Source of the DNA: Rhizocola hellebori
Lineage (GTDB): Bacteria > Actinomycetota > Actinomycetes > Mycobacteriales > Micromonosporaceae
Length of the DNA: 64,000 nt
Assembly (NCBI RefSeq): GCF_016862955.1
Contig: NZ_BONY01000032.1
Span: 1 to 64,000, forward strand
Reading direction: 5' to 3'
Position numbers and translations under genes: made by a program. A model generated the notes under the pieces. That model ran no database searches and had not been told where the DNA came from. It saw only the letters and a list, made by a program, of their open reading frames with translations. Below, piece after piece: positions 36,577 through 45,975 of this stretch; position 1 is the stretch's first letter, and each line of letters opens with the position of its first letter.

Positions 36577-38013
36577 TTATCGACGGGCCACCAATCGGCG
36601 GCACGACTCATCCAGCTCCCGGCTGAGCTCACCGAGATCCGCGGTGCGCAGCTTGGCATCGACCACCACTTCATTACCCTGAACGATTAGGCGGGCCAAG
36701 GGCGCGGGCGGGCCGAGGACCAGAGCCGCCACCGGGTCGGCGATGCCGCTGTGGCCCAGCCCATCCAGCCGCCACAGCGCCACATCGGCAAGCTTGCCCA
36801 CCTCCAATGAGCCGATCTCGCCTGCCCGGCCAAGGCAGTGAGCGCCGCCCATGGTGGCCATCCACAGCGCTTCGCGCACGGTCAGCGCTTTCGGGCCGCC
36901 CTGGGCGCGGGCAAGGTAGACCGCTTGGCGCAGCTCCTCTATCAATAGCCCCGACTCCTGCGATGCCGGGCCACCCACGCCTAGGCCGACCGGGATCCCG
37001 GCGTCGAGCATCCGGCGCACCGGCGCTATCCCCGCGCCGAGGCGGGCATTGGAGCTCGGGCAGTGCGCGAGGGAGGTATTTGCTTCGGCCAGCACGGCAA
37101 TGTCCCGATCCGGAAGATGCACGCCGTGCGCGAGCCAGACGTCGTCGCCTAGCCAGCCGAGGCGATCCAGGTACACCAAAGGAGAAAGCCCGAACCGGGC
37201 ACGGCAATAGCGTTCCTCCTCGGTGCTCTCGGCCAGCTGCGTATGCAGGCGCACACCGCGGCTGCGGGCCAGCGCCGCGGTCTCGACCATCAGCTGAGCG
37301 CTCACCGAGAACGGGGAACACGGCGCGAGCGCCACCCGCACCATCGCCTCCGGCGACGGGTCGTGGAAGTCGATGATGGCCGCATCCATGCCAGCGATGA
37401 CTTTCCCGGTTTCCTCGACGAGACTGTCGGGGGCCAAGCCGCCCGACGAGCGTCCCAGGTCCATCCCACCGCGGCAGATCTGCATCCGTAGGCCGATGCG
37501 CCGGGCGGCGCCGACCTGCGCGGCCATCATGTCACCCGCACCCTGTGGAAAGACGTGGTGTAGGTCGGCAGTGGTGGTGCAGCCCGATAATCCAAGCCAG
37601 GCAAGGCCGGCGGCGGTCGTGTCACCCACCAGATCGGCGTCGATGCCGGCCCAGATCGGGTAGAGCTCATCAAGCCAGCCGAACAGATCCTCGCTCTGCG
37701 CGAGGCCGCGGGTTGCCCACTGATATAGATGATGGTGTACGTTGACCAGCCCCGGCGTCGCGAGGCAGCCGCGACCGTCGATGCGCCGCATCCCGGCTCG
37801 GGCCGGTGCGGGGCCGGCGCCCACCGCAACGATCTTCCCGCGCTCCAGCACCACGTGTCCGTCGGTGAACTCGGTCAGCTCGCCGTCCACGGTTGCCACG
37901 GCGCATCCCTCTATGGCCAGCGCTCGCCGCGCTCGGCCGCGTGGATCTACCACAGCCAGCTCCCTACGCCGCGGCACATGCCACCGTCGTACACCCGTGT
38001 CGTGAAACGACAC
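36577..38013 (-). CDS. Amidohydrolase resembling 8-oxoguanine deaminase, with a substituted catalytic Asp
   Basis: Up to 478 aa; the first residues are uncertain (several in-frame GTGs between 38013 and 37940, no clear ribosome site). It resembles the 8-oxoguanine deaminase/hydroxydechloroatrazine ethylaminohydrolase branch: NVHHHLYQWATR (metal HxH), LHTQLAES (metal His), WLAHGVHL, and AHCPSSNARLGAGIAPVR. The family's GVDGxASN, whose Asp binds metal and acts in catalysis, reads GVGGPASQE here (GGT at the key codon). Unless another residue substitutes, it may be inactive or have altered chemistry. It stands alone on the minus strand. Confidence 0.75.
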   Translation of the reverse strand: MSFHDTGVRRWHVPRRRELAVVDPRGRARRALAIEGCAVATVDGELTEFTDGHVVLERGKIVAVGAGPAPARAGMRRIDGRGCLATPGLVNVHHHLYQWATRGLAQSEDLFGWLDELYPIWAGIDADLVGDTTAAGLAWLGLSGCTTTADLHHVFPQGAGDMMAAQVGAARRIGLRMQICRGGMDLGRSSGGLAPDSLVEETGKVIAGMDAAIIDFHDPSPEAMVRVALAPCSPFSVSAQLMVETAALARSRGVRLHTQLAESTEEERYCRARFGLSPLVYLDRLGWLGDDVWLAHGVHLPDRDIAVLAEANTSLAHCPSSNARLGAGIAPVRRMLDAGIPVGLGVGGPASQESGLLIEELRQAVYLARAQGGPKALTVREALWMATMGGAHCLGRAGEIGSLEVGKLADVALWRLDGLGHSGIADPVAALVLGPPAPLARLIVQGNEVVVDAKLRTADLGELSRELDESCRRLVARR

Positions 38014-38259
38014 TCGTTCCCGGGCATGTCCGTCGACGGTGCCTTCATGTTGCCGTATCTATGTCTGATAGAGACGATCTTGAGTGGCTACCCCGGGCCG
38101 AATTCAGAAGAGGCGCCGGGTTCTGCTTTGTCCAATGCGGACAGGACGCACGCGGTCAAGAATGTAGATCGACTCTCGTCACTGCCATTGTTAAAGAGGG
38201 CCTTCCGGCTGGCAGATGACCCTCTTTGGCGGCCGTATCGGCGAAGTCCGGGGTGTTCC
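38014..38259. other. Spacer between the small gene and the amidohydrolase
   Basis: A 246-nt region with no supported gene other than the hairpin at 38193-38227. A minus-strand 33-codon frame starting with ATG at 38048 overlaps the amidohydrolase start region but has no ribosome site, so I do not call it. Confidence 0.4.
38193..38227 (-). terminator. Hairpin downstream of the small SARP-linked gene
   Basis: AAAGAGGG and CCCTCTTT form a perfect 8-bp stem (38193-38200 with 38220-38227), beginning 33 nt after the small gene's stop; on the minus strand it ends CTTTAAC. It probably ends the regulator-small gene transcript. Confidence 0.6.
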
Positions 38260-38334
38260 TTAGCCCCAGATCGTGTCGCTGCGGGTCGCGGCGGCGTGGT
38301 CGAAGGCGACAAGGGCGGTGGCCAGGTTCGACAT
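38260..38334 (-). CDS. Candidate 24-aa peptide gene downstream of the AfsR/SARP regulator
   Basis: A 25-codon frame with ATG 38334 and a canonical AAGGAG exactly 6 nt upstream. An in-frame ATG at 38349 would add five residues but overlaps that ribosome site. The peptide begins MSNLATALVAF and ends TRSDTIWG, with one His and one Trp and no Cys. It lies 84 nt after the regulator stop on the same strand and is followed by a hairpin terminator. Size, ribosome site and terminator argue for a real expressed peptide: a RiPP precursor, a signalling peptide or a regulator of the TPR protein upstream. I do not recognise the family. Confidence 0.5.
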   Translation of the reverse strand: MSNLATALVAFDHAAATRSDTIWG

Positions 38335-38418
38335 CTCAAGCTCCTTCATGGGATTCGCTGTCGATGCCTAGGTTCTGGCCAATGCCTTCTATCGCCCTAC
38401 CGTACCTCTTTCGTCCCG

Positions 38419-41373
38419 CTAAATTTTAGATAGATCATTTTCAATTTTATTGATACCTATCTCATCGCGCAGCGCCATCGTCCGCTCGCGCCACGCATTG
38501 GCGCGCAAGCGTTCGAAGAGTTCCAGCGCTCGGGTCAGCGCGCTGTACGCCTGATCGAGCCGGCCCGCGCCGCGGTGCAACTGGCCGATGGTGAGGTTGA
38601 TTCGCGCCTCGGCAAAGGCTTCGCCAAGGTGCACGGCCAGCGCGCAGGCCGAGCGCAGCATCGCCTCGGCCTGCTCGGTGCGCCCGAGCCGGAGCATGAC
38701 CGCGGCGAGGCCGTGCTTGGCGGTCGCCTCTCCCACCCGGTCGTGCAGCACCAGGACGAGGTCGAGCGCGCGCTGGAAGGACCGCTGGGCCTCGGTCACC
38801 TCATCGGCGGCCAGCTGCAACTCGCCCAGGCGGCACAGCACCTGAGCGTGGATCCGGCGCGCGCCGGTCTCCTCCGCCGCGGCGAGCGCGAGCTTGAGGT
38901 CGGTGGCGGCGGTGTCGGCGTCGCCGCGCTCCAGCCGGATCTGCGCGATGTTGCTCAGCACGTGGGCTTCGCCGACCAGGTCGCCGGCGGCCTGCAGGAG
39001 CGCCAGCGCCTCTTCGAACACGGCTAGGGCGCTGTCCAGGTCGCCCTGCACCCGGTAAAGATAGGCCTGACTGCGGATAGCCAGCGCGTAGCCGTGGTCG
39101 TGCTTAAGCTGCCGGAACAGGCGCGCTGCCTCCTCGAGCAACGGCCACGCCTGGTCGTAGCGCTGCTCGAAAGCGGTGAGCGACCCGAGCGAGGAGAGCA
39201 TGGCCGCCGCGCCACGCCGGTTGCCGCTGGCCCGGGTGGCGGCGAGGGCGAGGTCGTGGGTCACCCGCCAGTCCTGGAAGTAGCGCCGGTTCTCGAAGAG
39301 GGTGACCGCGGACATCGCCAGGTCCCAGCAGGCTTCGTCCAAACCGGACTCGGCCGCCAGCCGCACCGCGGCGACCAGGCCGCCGCGCTCCGCGTCGTAC
39401 CAGGCGAGCGAGTCGGCCAGGGCCGCTTCCACGGTGGCTTCGGGCAGGGGCCAGCGCGGGGCATCGCCGTGGATCAGGGTGTGGTCGCCGCCGTACTCGG
39501 AGCGGTGTGCCCGCTCCGCGAGGAAGAGCCACGACCCGACCAGCCGCTGGATCGTCTGCTCCCGCTCCGGCCCGCTCTCCTCGAGGTCCAGCAGCTCCCG
39601 CGAATAGGCCCGGATAAGGTCGTGCACCTTGAACCGGGCCGAGCTTCCCCGGCCTCGTTCCACCTCGACCAGCCGCGCGTCGACCAGCTCGTCCAGCAGA
39701 TCGATTGCCGTCAACGTGTCGGTGTCCATGAGCGGACCGCAGATCCATCCCCCGAAGTCCGAGGTGCCCAGATGGCCCAGCCGGCGGAACAACCGCTGGG
39801 CGTCCGGTGTCAGCGACCGGCAGGACAGGGCGAGATTGGCCCGGACATCGAGGCCGCCGTAGACCAGCTCACTGAGGCGGCGCCGCTCGTCGGAAAGCCG
39901 CTCGACGAGGTGGGCGATCGTCCAATGTGGACGGGCGGCGAGCCGGGCGCCGGCCACCCGCAGCGCTAGCGGCAGCCCGCCGCACAGCCGCACCAGCTCG
40001 GTCGCCGGCGTCAGCTCCGAGCGCAGCCGCTCCGAGCCGAGCATGTTGCCCAGCAGCTCCAGCGAATGATCGAGGCTGAGCACATCGACCTCGACCTGAT
40101 AGGCGCCGGACAGGCCGCTGAGCCGCTGCCGGCTGGTGACCAGAAGCGTGCACCCGGCCGTGGCGGGCATGAACCAGCGCACCTGCTCCTCATCGGCACA
40201 GTCGTCGAGCACCACCAGCATCCGCTGACCGGCCACACTCGAGCGGAACATGTCGACGCGTTCCTCGAGTTGCTCGGGCACCTTGTTACCCGCCACCCCG
40301 AGCGCGCGCAGAAACCTTCCCAGCACCTCGCCCGGGGCCGAGGGCTCCGGGCCCGCGCCGTGCAGGTGGGCGAAAAGCTGCCCATCGGGGAAGGAACCGA
40401 CCAAGCTGTGGGCGACATGGGTGGCCAGTGTCGTCTTGCCCGCGCCGCCGCGACCGGAGATCACCACGACCTTCGGCCCGCCGCGGCCATCGCGGCGCAA
40501 CACATAGCGCAGCATCGCCTCGGTCATCTCGCTGTGCCCTGCGATATCGGACAGCGCCCCGGGCAGCATCCGCGGGACGGTGCGCTGCCCGGTCATCATG
40601 CCCACGCTGACGATGCCCGAGTCGAGGCGCAGCTCTGGATCATCGCTGAGAATGGCACGCTCGATCTTGCGCAGCTGGTCGCCCGGCTCGAGGCCCAGCT
40701 GGTCGACGAGGATGCGGCGACCCTGCCGATAGACGTCCAGGGCATCGGCTCGCCGATCGGAGCGGAACAGCGCCAGCATCAGCTGCGCACGAAGCCGTTC
40801 CCGGAGTGGATAACGCTCTACCAGGTCTACTAGCTCGCCGATGATGTTCTGGTGTTGGCCAAGGCGCATCCGCAGGTCGGCGTACTCCTCCACCGCCGCG
40901 AGCCGGCGCTCGACAAGCGGAGTCGCCGCCGCCTGCAGGGTGGGGCTGGCCGATCCGGCGAAGGGCTCGCCCCGCCACAGCCCCACGGCTTGCTTATAGG
41001 CGTCAACAGCTTCCGATAGGCGGCCGGCCGACGAGGCCTGCCTGCCAACGCCGACCAGACGCTCGAACGCCAGGAGATCAACGGCGTCTTCGCGCACCTC
41101 TATCTGGTACCCAGGCGGCTTGGTGTTGATGATCGCGGGCAGCTCATGCTTGGTGAGAATGCCCCGCAGGCTGGAGATACAGATCTGGATCTGGCCACGC
41201 GCGGTGACCGGCGGCTCGTCGGGCCAGACCGCATCCACAAGCCGGTCAACCGAGACAATGCGGTTGGTCTCCAACAGCAGGGTAGACATGATGATGCTCT
41301 GCCTGGACGCGGAGAGGAGCACCGGCCCATGCTTGCCCGCCAGCTCGAGCGGGCCAAGGATCCGAAACCACAT
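38419..41373 (-). CDS. AfsR/SARP-family transcriptional regulator (BTAD, NB-ARC, TPR)
   Basis: A 984-aa regulator. Residues 1-95 form the OmpR-type winged helix (FRILGPLEL...RLVDAVWPDEPP...ISSLRGIL). Residues 96-250 form the bacterial transcriptional activation domain (AVDAYKQAVGLWRGEPF). The NB-ARC ATPase has Walker A SGRGGAGKTTLA (about residue 310), Walker B MLVVLDDC and GGLPLALRVAG. The C-terminal third is TPR repeats (for example GDLDSALAVFEEALALLQAAG). Such proteins activate secondary-metabolite or developmental genes, with the NB-ARC/TPR part controlling activity through a ligand or partner. ATG 41373 lacks a clear ribosome site. The likely local target or partner is the small gene downstream. 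Confidence 0.93.
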   Translation of the reverse strand: MWFRILGPLELAGKHGPVLLSASRQSIIMSTLLLETNRIVSVDRLVDAVWPDEPPVTARGQIQICISSLRGILTKHELPAIINTKPPGYQIEVREDAVDLLAFERLVGVGRQASSAGRLSEAVDAYKQAVGLWRGEPFAGSASPTLQAAATPLVERRLAAVEEYADLRMRLGQHQNIIGELVDLVERYPLRERLRAQLMLALFRSDRRADALDVYRQGRRILVDQLGLEPGDQLRKIERAILSDDPELRLDSGIVSVGMMTGQRTVPRMLPGALSDIAGHSEMTEAMLRYVLRRDGRGGPKVVVISGRGGAGKTTLATHVAHSLVGSFPDGQLFAHLHGAGPEPSAPGEVLGRFLRALGVAGNKVPEQLEERVDMFRSSVAGQRMLVVLDDCADEEQVRWFMPATAGCTLLVTSRQRLSGLSGAYQVEVDVLSLDHSLELLGNMLGSERLRSELTPATELVRLCGGLPLALRVAGARLAARPHWTIAHLVERLSDERRRLSELVYGGLDVRANLALSCRSLTPDAQRLFRRLGHLGTSDFGGWICGPLMDTDTLTAIDLLDELVDARLVEVERGRGSSARFKVHDLIRAYSRELLDLEESGPEREQTIQRLVGSWLFLAERAHRSEYGGDHTLIHGDAPRWPLPEATVEAALADSLAWYDAERGGLVAAVRLAAESGLDEACWDLAMSAVTLFENRRYFQDWRVTHDLALAATRASGNRRGAAAMLSSLGSLTAFEQRYDQAWPLLEEAARLFRQLKHDHGYALAIRSQAYLYRVQGDLDSALAVFEEALALLQAAGDLVGEAHVLSNIAQIRLERGDADTAATDLKLALAAAEETGARRIHAQVLCRLGELQLAADEVTEAQRSFQRALDLVLVLHDRVGEATAKHGLAAVMLRLGRTEQAEAMLRSACALAVHLGEAFAEARINLTIGQLHRGAGRLDQAYSALTRALELFERLRANAWRERTMALRDEIGINKIENDLSKI

Positions 41374-41387
41374 GGATGGCCCCGCAT

Positions 41388-42092
41388 TCCATCAGCTAGA
41401 CCAAGTTCAATCGCACGCTACCGAAAAGCAGCGCCGATCGCATCCTCTAGCATTCGGGCGGGGCCGTCCTGAACTGCGCTGAAGCTTCTGGGACTGTTCA
41501 TGATCGACTGCTGGTGTCAGCACATCCTCCTGCGTGTGGGCACTATGGGCTGACGGCAAGTCATACAGCAGGGCTTGAGCCGGCTCGGCCGGCATCGCCG
41601 GCACCGCCGCAATGCGGTGCCCCACCAGATTTGTGGTCTCGCCTCCTGTTTGATCCAGCGGAATGCTTGGCAACTACGCGACTTCACACTCGACCGTCTT
41701 CCACACGTGACCTCCCGCCGAAAGCCCCCGTTGTTGGCATGCCGGACCCAACGGCCTGTGAACGTCACTGTCTGGATAGGACGAACCGATGCCGGCAAGA
41801 CACCGGCAAGACACCAGGCACCCCCTGCACAGCCATGTGGACTTAGACATCGTTGCTCTCCATCCGTTGGCTTCACCGAGATCGTCAGCCGGTGCGCTAT
41901 CGCGCTTCTTTCGCGGCTCTTTCGCCATCGCCGAACGCGAATGAAAAGTTGGTCAGCCTAGCTATTCAGGGCGATGGCGTTCTCGATCCACTGCCATCCA
42001 CGCTGGGCGGTGATAGATTCGGCGAATTGGCCGCTCAGGGTCGCAAATCCGCAAACCGTCCGAGCGGATGGTAGCGAGACGATAGGGGGGCA
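41388..42092. other. 700-nt region with no convincing gene
   Basis: Short overlapping frames occur on both strands but none has a ribosome site plus plausible codon use and family resemblance. It contains a hairpin (GGCACCGC...GCGGTGCC, 41600-41621) and a direct repeat of CCGGCAAGACA near 41790-41815. It may hold the upstream controls of the SARP gene or the remains of a lost gene. Confidence 0.4.
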
Positions 42093-42689
42093 ATGGGCGT
42101 CACCACGATCACGGGTCTGGTCTTGGCCGCCGGGGGCGGCCGCCGCTTCGGCGGCCCGAAGGCACTCGCCCGCCTGCACGGAAGCCCGCTGGCGCAGCGC
42201 GCGGTCGCCCTGATGCGCGAAGGCGGCTGCGAAGACATCTATATAGTCCTCGGCGCGCAGGCAAGCAGGGTCGTCGAGACGGTCGACCTCGGTGATGCGG
42301 TGGTGGTGGACAACCCGGATTGGGAATCGGGGATCGGCTCGTCGCTCCGCGCGGGGCTCGCCGCCCTTCCGCCGGCCGCGGCCGCGGCCGTAGTCGTCCT
42401 CGTCGACCAGCCGCTCATCGGCGCCGAGGCCATCCGCCGCGTGATCCAAGCCCACCTCACCGGCGCGGCCATCGCCGTGGCCACCTACGGCGGCCAATTC
42501 GGACACCCGGTTCTCCTATCCCGACCCACCTGGGCCGGCGTCGCCCAGCTTGCCCAGGGCGACACCGGTGCCCGGGCCTACCTGCGCACCCATCCAGAGC
42601 AGGTGATCGAGGTAGCCTGCGATGAGACCGGCTCCCCCGCGGACGTCGACACCCCAGACGACCTCGCCGCTCTGCAACAGAAGCACTGA
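42093..42689 (+). CDS. MobA/MocA-like nucleotidyltransferase
   Basis: A 198-aa NTP-transferase (NTP_transf_3). The N terminus has the nucleotide-binding signature GLVLAAGGGRRFGGPKALARL, followed by VVVDNPDWESGIGSSLRAGL and VVLVDQPLIGAEAI (metal-binding Asp), then QFGHPVLLSR, GDTGARAYL and DVDTPDDL. Family members attach CMP or GMP to molybdopterin, or activate sugars. The order of motifs fits MocA (molybdenum cofactor cytidylyltransferase), but no molybdoenzyme is nearby, so the substrate is open. Confidence 0.82.
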   Translation: MGVTTITGLVLAAGGGRRFGGPKALARLHGSPLAQRAVALMREGGCEDIYIVLGAQASRVVETVDLGDAVVVDNPDWESGIGSSLRAGLAALPPAAAAAVVVLVDQPLIGAEAIRRVIQAHLTGAAIAVATYGGQFGHPVLLSRPTWAGVAQLAQGDTGARAYLRTHPEQVIEVACDETGSPADVDTPDDLAALQQKH

Positions 42690-42762
42690 CAGAATGCAGA
42701 TCGCCTCTCAGCGGCGATCTGCCGCGCGTTGCTTCGCACGCGCCAGCATTAAGGAGTTCGCG

Positions 42763-43182
42763 ATGCGAGTCATGGTTCTGATCAAGTCCGATGAGCTGGC
42801 CGAGGCGGGCCAGCTGCCCGAACAGGAAATGATCACCGGCATGATCAAGTTTAGTGAGGAGCTTGTCGAGGCCGGGGTGATGCTGGCCGGGGAAGGCCTG
42901 CACCCGAGTGCGCGGGGCGCCAAGGTGAACTGGACCGGCGGCAAGGTGACGGTGGTCGACGGACCCTTCACCGAGACCAAGGAGATCATCGCGGGCTACT
43001 GGCTCTGGCAGGTCAACTCGATGGAGGAAGCGATCGAGTGGGTCAAGCGCATGCCCGCCTCGGGTAAGCAGGACGGCACCATCGAAATCCGCGAGATCTT
43101 CGAGACCGCCGAGTTCGGAGATCACATGACCGACGAGCAGCGCGAGAGGAACGAGCGCATGCGCGCTCAGCTGGGTCAGTAG
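42763..43182 (+). CDS. YciI/DGPF-domain protein partnered with an ECF42 sigma factor
   Basis: ATG 42763 is clear from AAGGAG 6 nt upstream. The 139-aa protein has the YCII-like fold with the family-naming motif VVDGPFTETKEIIAGYWLW. DGPF proteins are usually encoded next to ECF42 sigma factors, as here (the sigma gene starts 2 nt after this stop). They are suspected partners or targets in antibiotic- or stress-linked responses, although they are not classical anti-sigma factors. Confidence 0.88.
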   Translation: MRVMVLIKSDELAEAGQLPEQEMITGMIKFSEELVEAGVMLAGEGLHPSARGAKVNWTGGKVTVVDGPFTETKEIIAGYWLWQVNSMEEAIEWVKRMPASGKQDGTIEIREIFETAEFGDHMTDEQRERNERMRAQLGQ

Positions 43183-43184
43183 CC

Positions 43185-44447
43185 GTGTCAGGGGAGACGC
43201 ATCAGGCGATCGATGCGGTCTGGCGCATGGAGTCCGCCCGGCTGATCGCCGCCCTCACCCGCATGGTCCACGACGTCGGCCTGGCCGAGGAGCTGGCCCA
43301 GGACGCCCTGGTCGCCGCGCTCGAACAGTGGCCCGCCGAGGGAGTTCCGCAGAACCCCGGCGCCTGGCTGATGGCGGTCGCCAAACGCCGCGCCATCGAC
43401 CTGTTCCGGCGCGAGGAAACCTTGCAGCGCAAGGTGGCCGAGCTCGGGCGTGACCTGGAGACCCATCAGGCCAGCTTTGAGGCCGAGGTGGCCGCCGCGG
43501 TAGACGACTATATAGGCGACGATCTGCTGAGCCTGGTCTTCACCGCTTGCCATCCGGTCCTGCCCGCCGAGGCGCGGGTAGCGCTCACGCTGCGGCTGCT
43601 CGGCGGGCTGACCACCGAGGAGATCGCCCGCGCCTACCTTGTCCAGGAAAGCACGATCGCGCAGCGCATCGTGCGCGCCAAGCGAACCCTTGCCCAGCAA
43701 CGGATCCCGTTCGAAATTCCGGAGGGCGAAGAACTCGCGCCCCGGCTGGCCTCGGTGCTGGAGGTCATCTACGCCATCTTCAACGAGGGCTACTCCGCCA
43801 CCACCGGCGACGACTGGATGCGTCCCGCGCTTTGCGAAGACGCCATGCGCCTGGGCCGGATCATGGCCGGTCTCGCCCCCGACCAGCCCGAAGTGCTCGG
43901 CCTGCTCGCCCTGATGGAGATCCAAGCCTCCCGGTTGCGCGCCCGCTCAGGGCCTTCCGGCGAGCCGATTCTGCTGCTCGACCAGAATCGCGCCCGCTGG
44001 GACAGGCTGCTGGTCCGGCGGGGGCTGGCCGGTCTGCAACGCGCCGAGCAGCTCACCGACTCCCCCGGGCCCTATCAGGTGCAGGCCGCGATCGCCGCCT
44101 GTCACGCCCGCGCCACCACCGCCGAGCAGACAGATTGGGCGCAGATAGCGCGGCTGTATGAAACGCTGGGCGCCCTGACTCCGTCGCCGGTGGTGGAGCT
44201 CAACCGGGCGGTGGCGGTTTCCATGGCGTTCGGCCCGGAGGCGGCGCTCGAAATCGTTGACTCGCTTTTGACCGAGCCTGCTCTTTCCGGGTACCACCTC
44301 CTGCCCAGCGTTCGCGCGGATTTCCTGGCCAAACTGGGCCGTACAGCCGAGGCCCACGCCGAGCTGGAACGCGCGGCACAGCTCACCCGCAACGAGCGGG
44401 AACGAGCGCTGCTGCGCGACCGCGCCGCCCGCATCGCGGTGAAGTAA
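43185..44447 (+). CDS. ECF42-type RNA polymerase sigma factor with C-terminal extension
   Basis: A 420-aa protein starting at GTG 43185, tightly linked to the DGPF gene. Sigma region 2 ([35 protein letters not shown]) and region 4 ([33 protein letters not shown]) occupy the first 180 residues. The rest is the long helical extension with TPR-like repeats and the conserved [29 protein letters not shown], which in ECF42 factors is needed for activity. No anti-sigma factor is adjacent, as expected for this group. Confidence 0.92.
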   Translation: MSGETHQAIDAVWRMESARLIAALTRMVHDVGLAEELAQDALVAALEQWPAEGVPQNPGAWLMAVAKRRAIDLFRREETLQRKVAELGRDLETHQASFEAEVAAAVDDYIGDDLLSLVFTACHPVLPAEARVALTLRLLGGLTTEEIARAYLVQESTIAQRIVRAKRTLAQQRIPFEIPEGEELAPRLASVLEVIYAIFNEGYSATTGDDWMRPALCEDAMRLGRIMAGLAPDQPEVLGLLALMEIQASRLRARSGPSGEPILLLDQNRARWDRLLVRRGLAGLQRAEQLTDSPGPYQVQAAIAACHARATTAEQTDWAQIARLYETLGALTPSPVVELNRAVAVSMAFGPEAALEIVDSLLTEPALSGYHLLPSVRADFLAKLGRTAEAHAELERAAQLTRNERERALLRDRAARIAVK

Positions 44448-44538
44448 CCGCGTCCGGGAGCCATTGACCCGCATCGCTGAAATAGGTAGCTTTGTGACCA
44501 GAGAGCGCTCTCCGGAGATCCAATGGCAGGAGTTTCCT

Positions 44539-45975
44539 ATGCGGACTTCCCGCTCCATCGTCACCATCGCCCTTGCGGTTGTTGCCGGCACCCAGATCGC
44601 CGCGGTCGTGGGGCCCACCCCGCAGGCGGTCATCTGCAACCGGTACTGCGACGCGCGCGATCCGGGGTTGTCCACCAGCGATCGCCAACCGGTGTCCTCG
44701 ACCGTCTGGGGCCGCCGGGTCGTGTTGCACCTCAACGACAACGACGCGATGGGATGGGCCTCGATCGAGAACGGCAACCCCGGCGACCGGGTCTGGCTGG
44801 ATCGCTCGCTAGACGGCGGCCGTGGCTGGGAGGGATTGCTGGGCAACACCGCGATCCCGGCCGGGCAACGCGGCTGGCGAACTCTGATGTACAACAACGA
44901 CTATTGGGCCACCAACGGCGTCGGGGCGCTGCGCGCGTGCGGCAAGGCCGGCGATCGCCCGGAGGTCGCCTGTACGGCGTGGGCCCGCACCACATGGAAC
45001 GCCTGGAACCGCAGCACGGCCGCCGCGACCGGCCTGATGATGCTCTACAACCAGGGCACCGGCCTGTTCGACACCACCGGCTGGTGGAACTCGGCCAACG
45101 CCCTAACCGCGATCATCGACAGCGTCAAAGTGACCGGCATGCCGAGCTACCGGTACGCGATAGCCAACACCTACAACAGAAACCTCAACGCGCATCAGGG
45201 AAGCTTCCGCAACGACTTCATCGATGACACCGGCTGGTGGGGCATGGCGTGGGTCGGCGCCTTCGACGTCACCGGCGACAGCCGCTACCTCAACACGGCT
45301 CGAGCCGATGCCGACCACATGTTCCGTTACTGGGACGGCGTTTGCGGCGGAGGAGTCTGGTGGAGCACCGCGCGAACCTACAAGAACGCGATTTCCAACA
45401 GCCTCTACATCCAGCTCAATGCGGCTCTGCACAACCGGATCGCGGGCGACACCGTTTATTTGCAAAGGGCTCAAGCCGGATGGGCGTGGTTCCAAGGTAC
45501 CCAGATGATAAACAGTTCAAATCTGGTCAACGATGGGATTGACCTGAGCACGTGCCGCAATAACGGCTCGGCGGTCTGGTCATACAACCAGGGCGTGCTC
45601 ATGGCCGGGCTGACCGAGCTGAGCAGGGCCACCGGCGACGCGGGATTGCTCACGCGGGCAAGGCAACTGGGCAACGCGTCCACGACCAGCGGCCAGCTTA
45701 ACAGCAATGGGATCCTGCGCGATCCTTGCGAGGGCGGCGATTGTGGCGCCGACGGGCCGTCGTTCAAGGGCGCTTTCGCGCGCGGGCTGGGCGCGCTCAA
45801 CCTGGCACTCAGCGATCGTCCCTTCGCCGTTTACCTTCGCCGGCAAGCCGATACCGCATTCGCCCAGAACCGCACCCCGCTGGACACCTATGGGCTGCGC
45901 TGGATCGGCCCGGTCGACAAGACCGACGCCGCGCGGCAGCACAGCGCCCTGGACCTGATGAACGCCACTAACTGA
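44539..45975 (+). CDS. Secreted glycoside hydrolase family 76 (alpha-1,6-mannanase-like)
   Basis: ATG 44539 with AGGAG 7 nt upstream opens a signal peptide ([20 protein letters not shown]). The 478-aa protein has an N-terminal sugar-binding-like region (about 30-150), then the GH76 (alpha/alpha)6 barrel with the paired catalytic aspartates in [15 protein letters not shown]. Further conserved blocks are [43 protein letters not shown] and [13 protein letters not shown]. It should cut alpha-1,6-mannan, such as fungal or actinobacterial wall mannans. The gene ends 8 nt into the convergent APH-like gene. Confidence 0.88.
   Translation: MRTSRSIVTIALAVVAGTQIAAVVGPTPQAVICNRYCDARDPGLSTSDRQPVSSTVWGRRVVLHLNDNDAMGWASIENGNPGDRVWLDRSLDGGRGWEGLLGNTAIPAGQRGWRTLMYNNDYWATNGVGALRACGKAGDRPEVACTAWARTTWNAWNRSTAAATGLMMLYNQGTGLFDTTGWWNSANALTAIIDSVKVTGMPSYRYAIANTYNRNLNAHQGSFRNDFIDDTGWWGMAWVGAFDVTGDSRYLNTARADADHMFRYWDGVCGGGVWWSTARTYKNAISNSLYIQLNAALHNRIAGDTVYLQRAQAGWAWFQGTQMINSSNLVNDGIDLSTCRNNGSAVWSYNQGVLMAGLTELSRATGDAGLLTRARQLGNASTTSGQLNSNGILRDPCEGGDCGADGPSFKGAFARGLGALNLALSDRPFAVYLRRQADTAFAQNRTPLDTYGLRWIGPVDKTDAARQHSALDLMNATN

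Noticed and set aside
38088-38339. 83-codon frame (minus) over the small peptide gene
   Set aside because: Different frame from the peptide with the canonical ribosome site; no motif or start signal.
41674-41850. 58-codon Cys-rich frame (minus, starting MSKSTWLCRGC)
   Set aside because: GGAG is present 7 nt upstream, but the Cys codons arise from a GTCTTGCCG direct repeat and the rest has no coding character.
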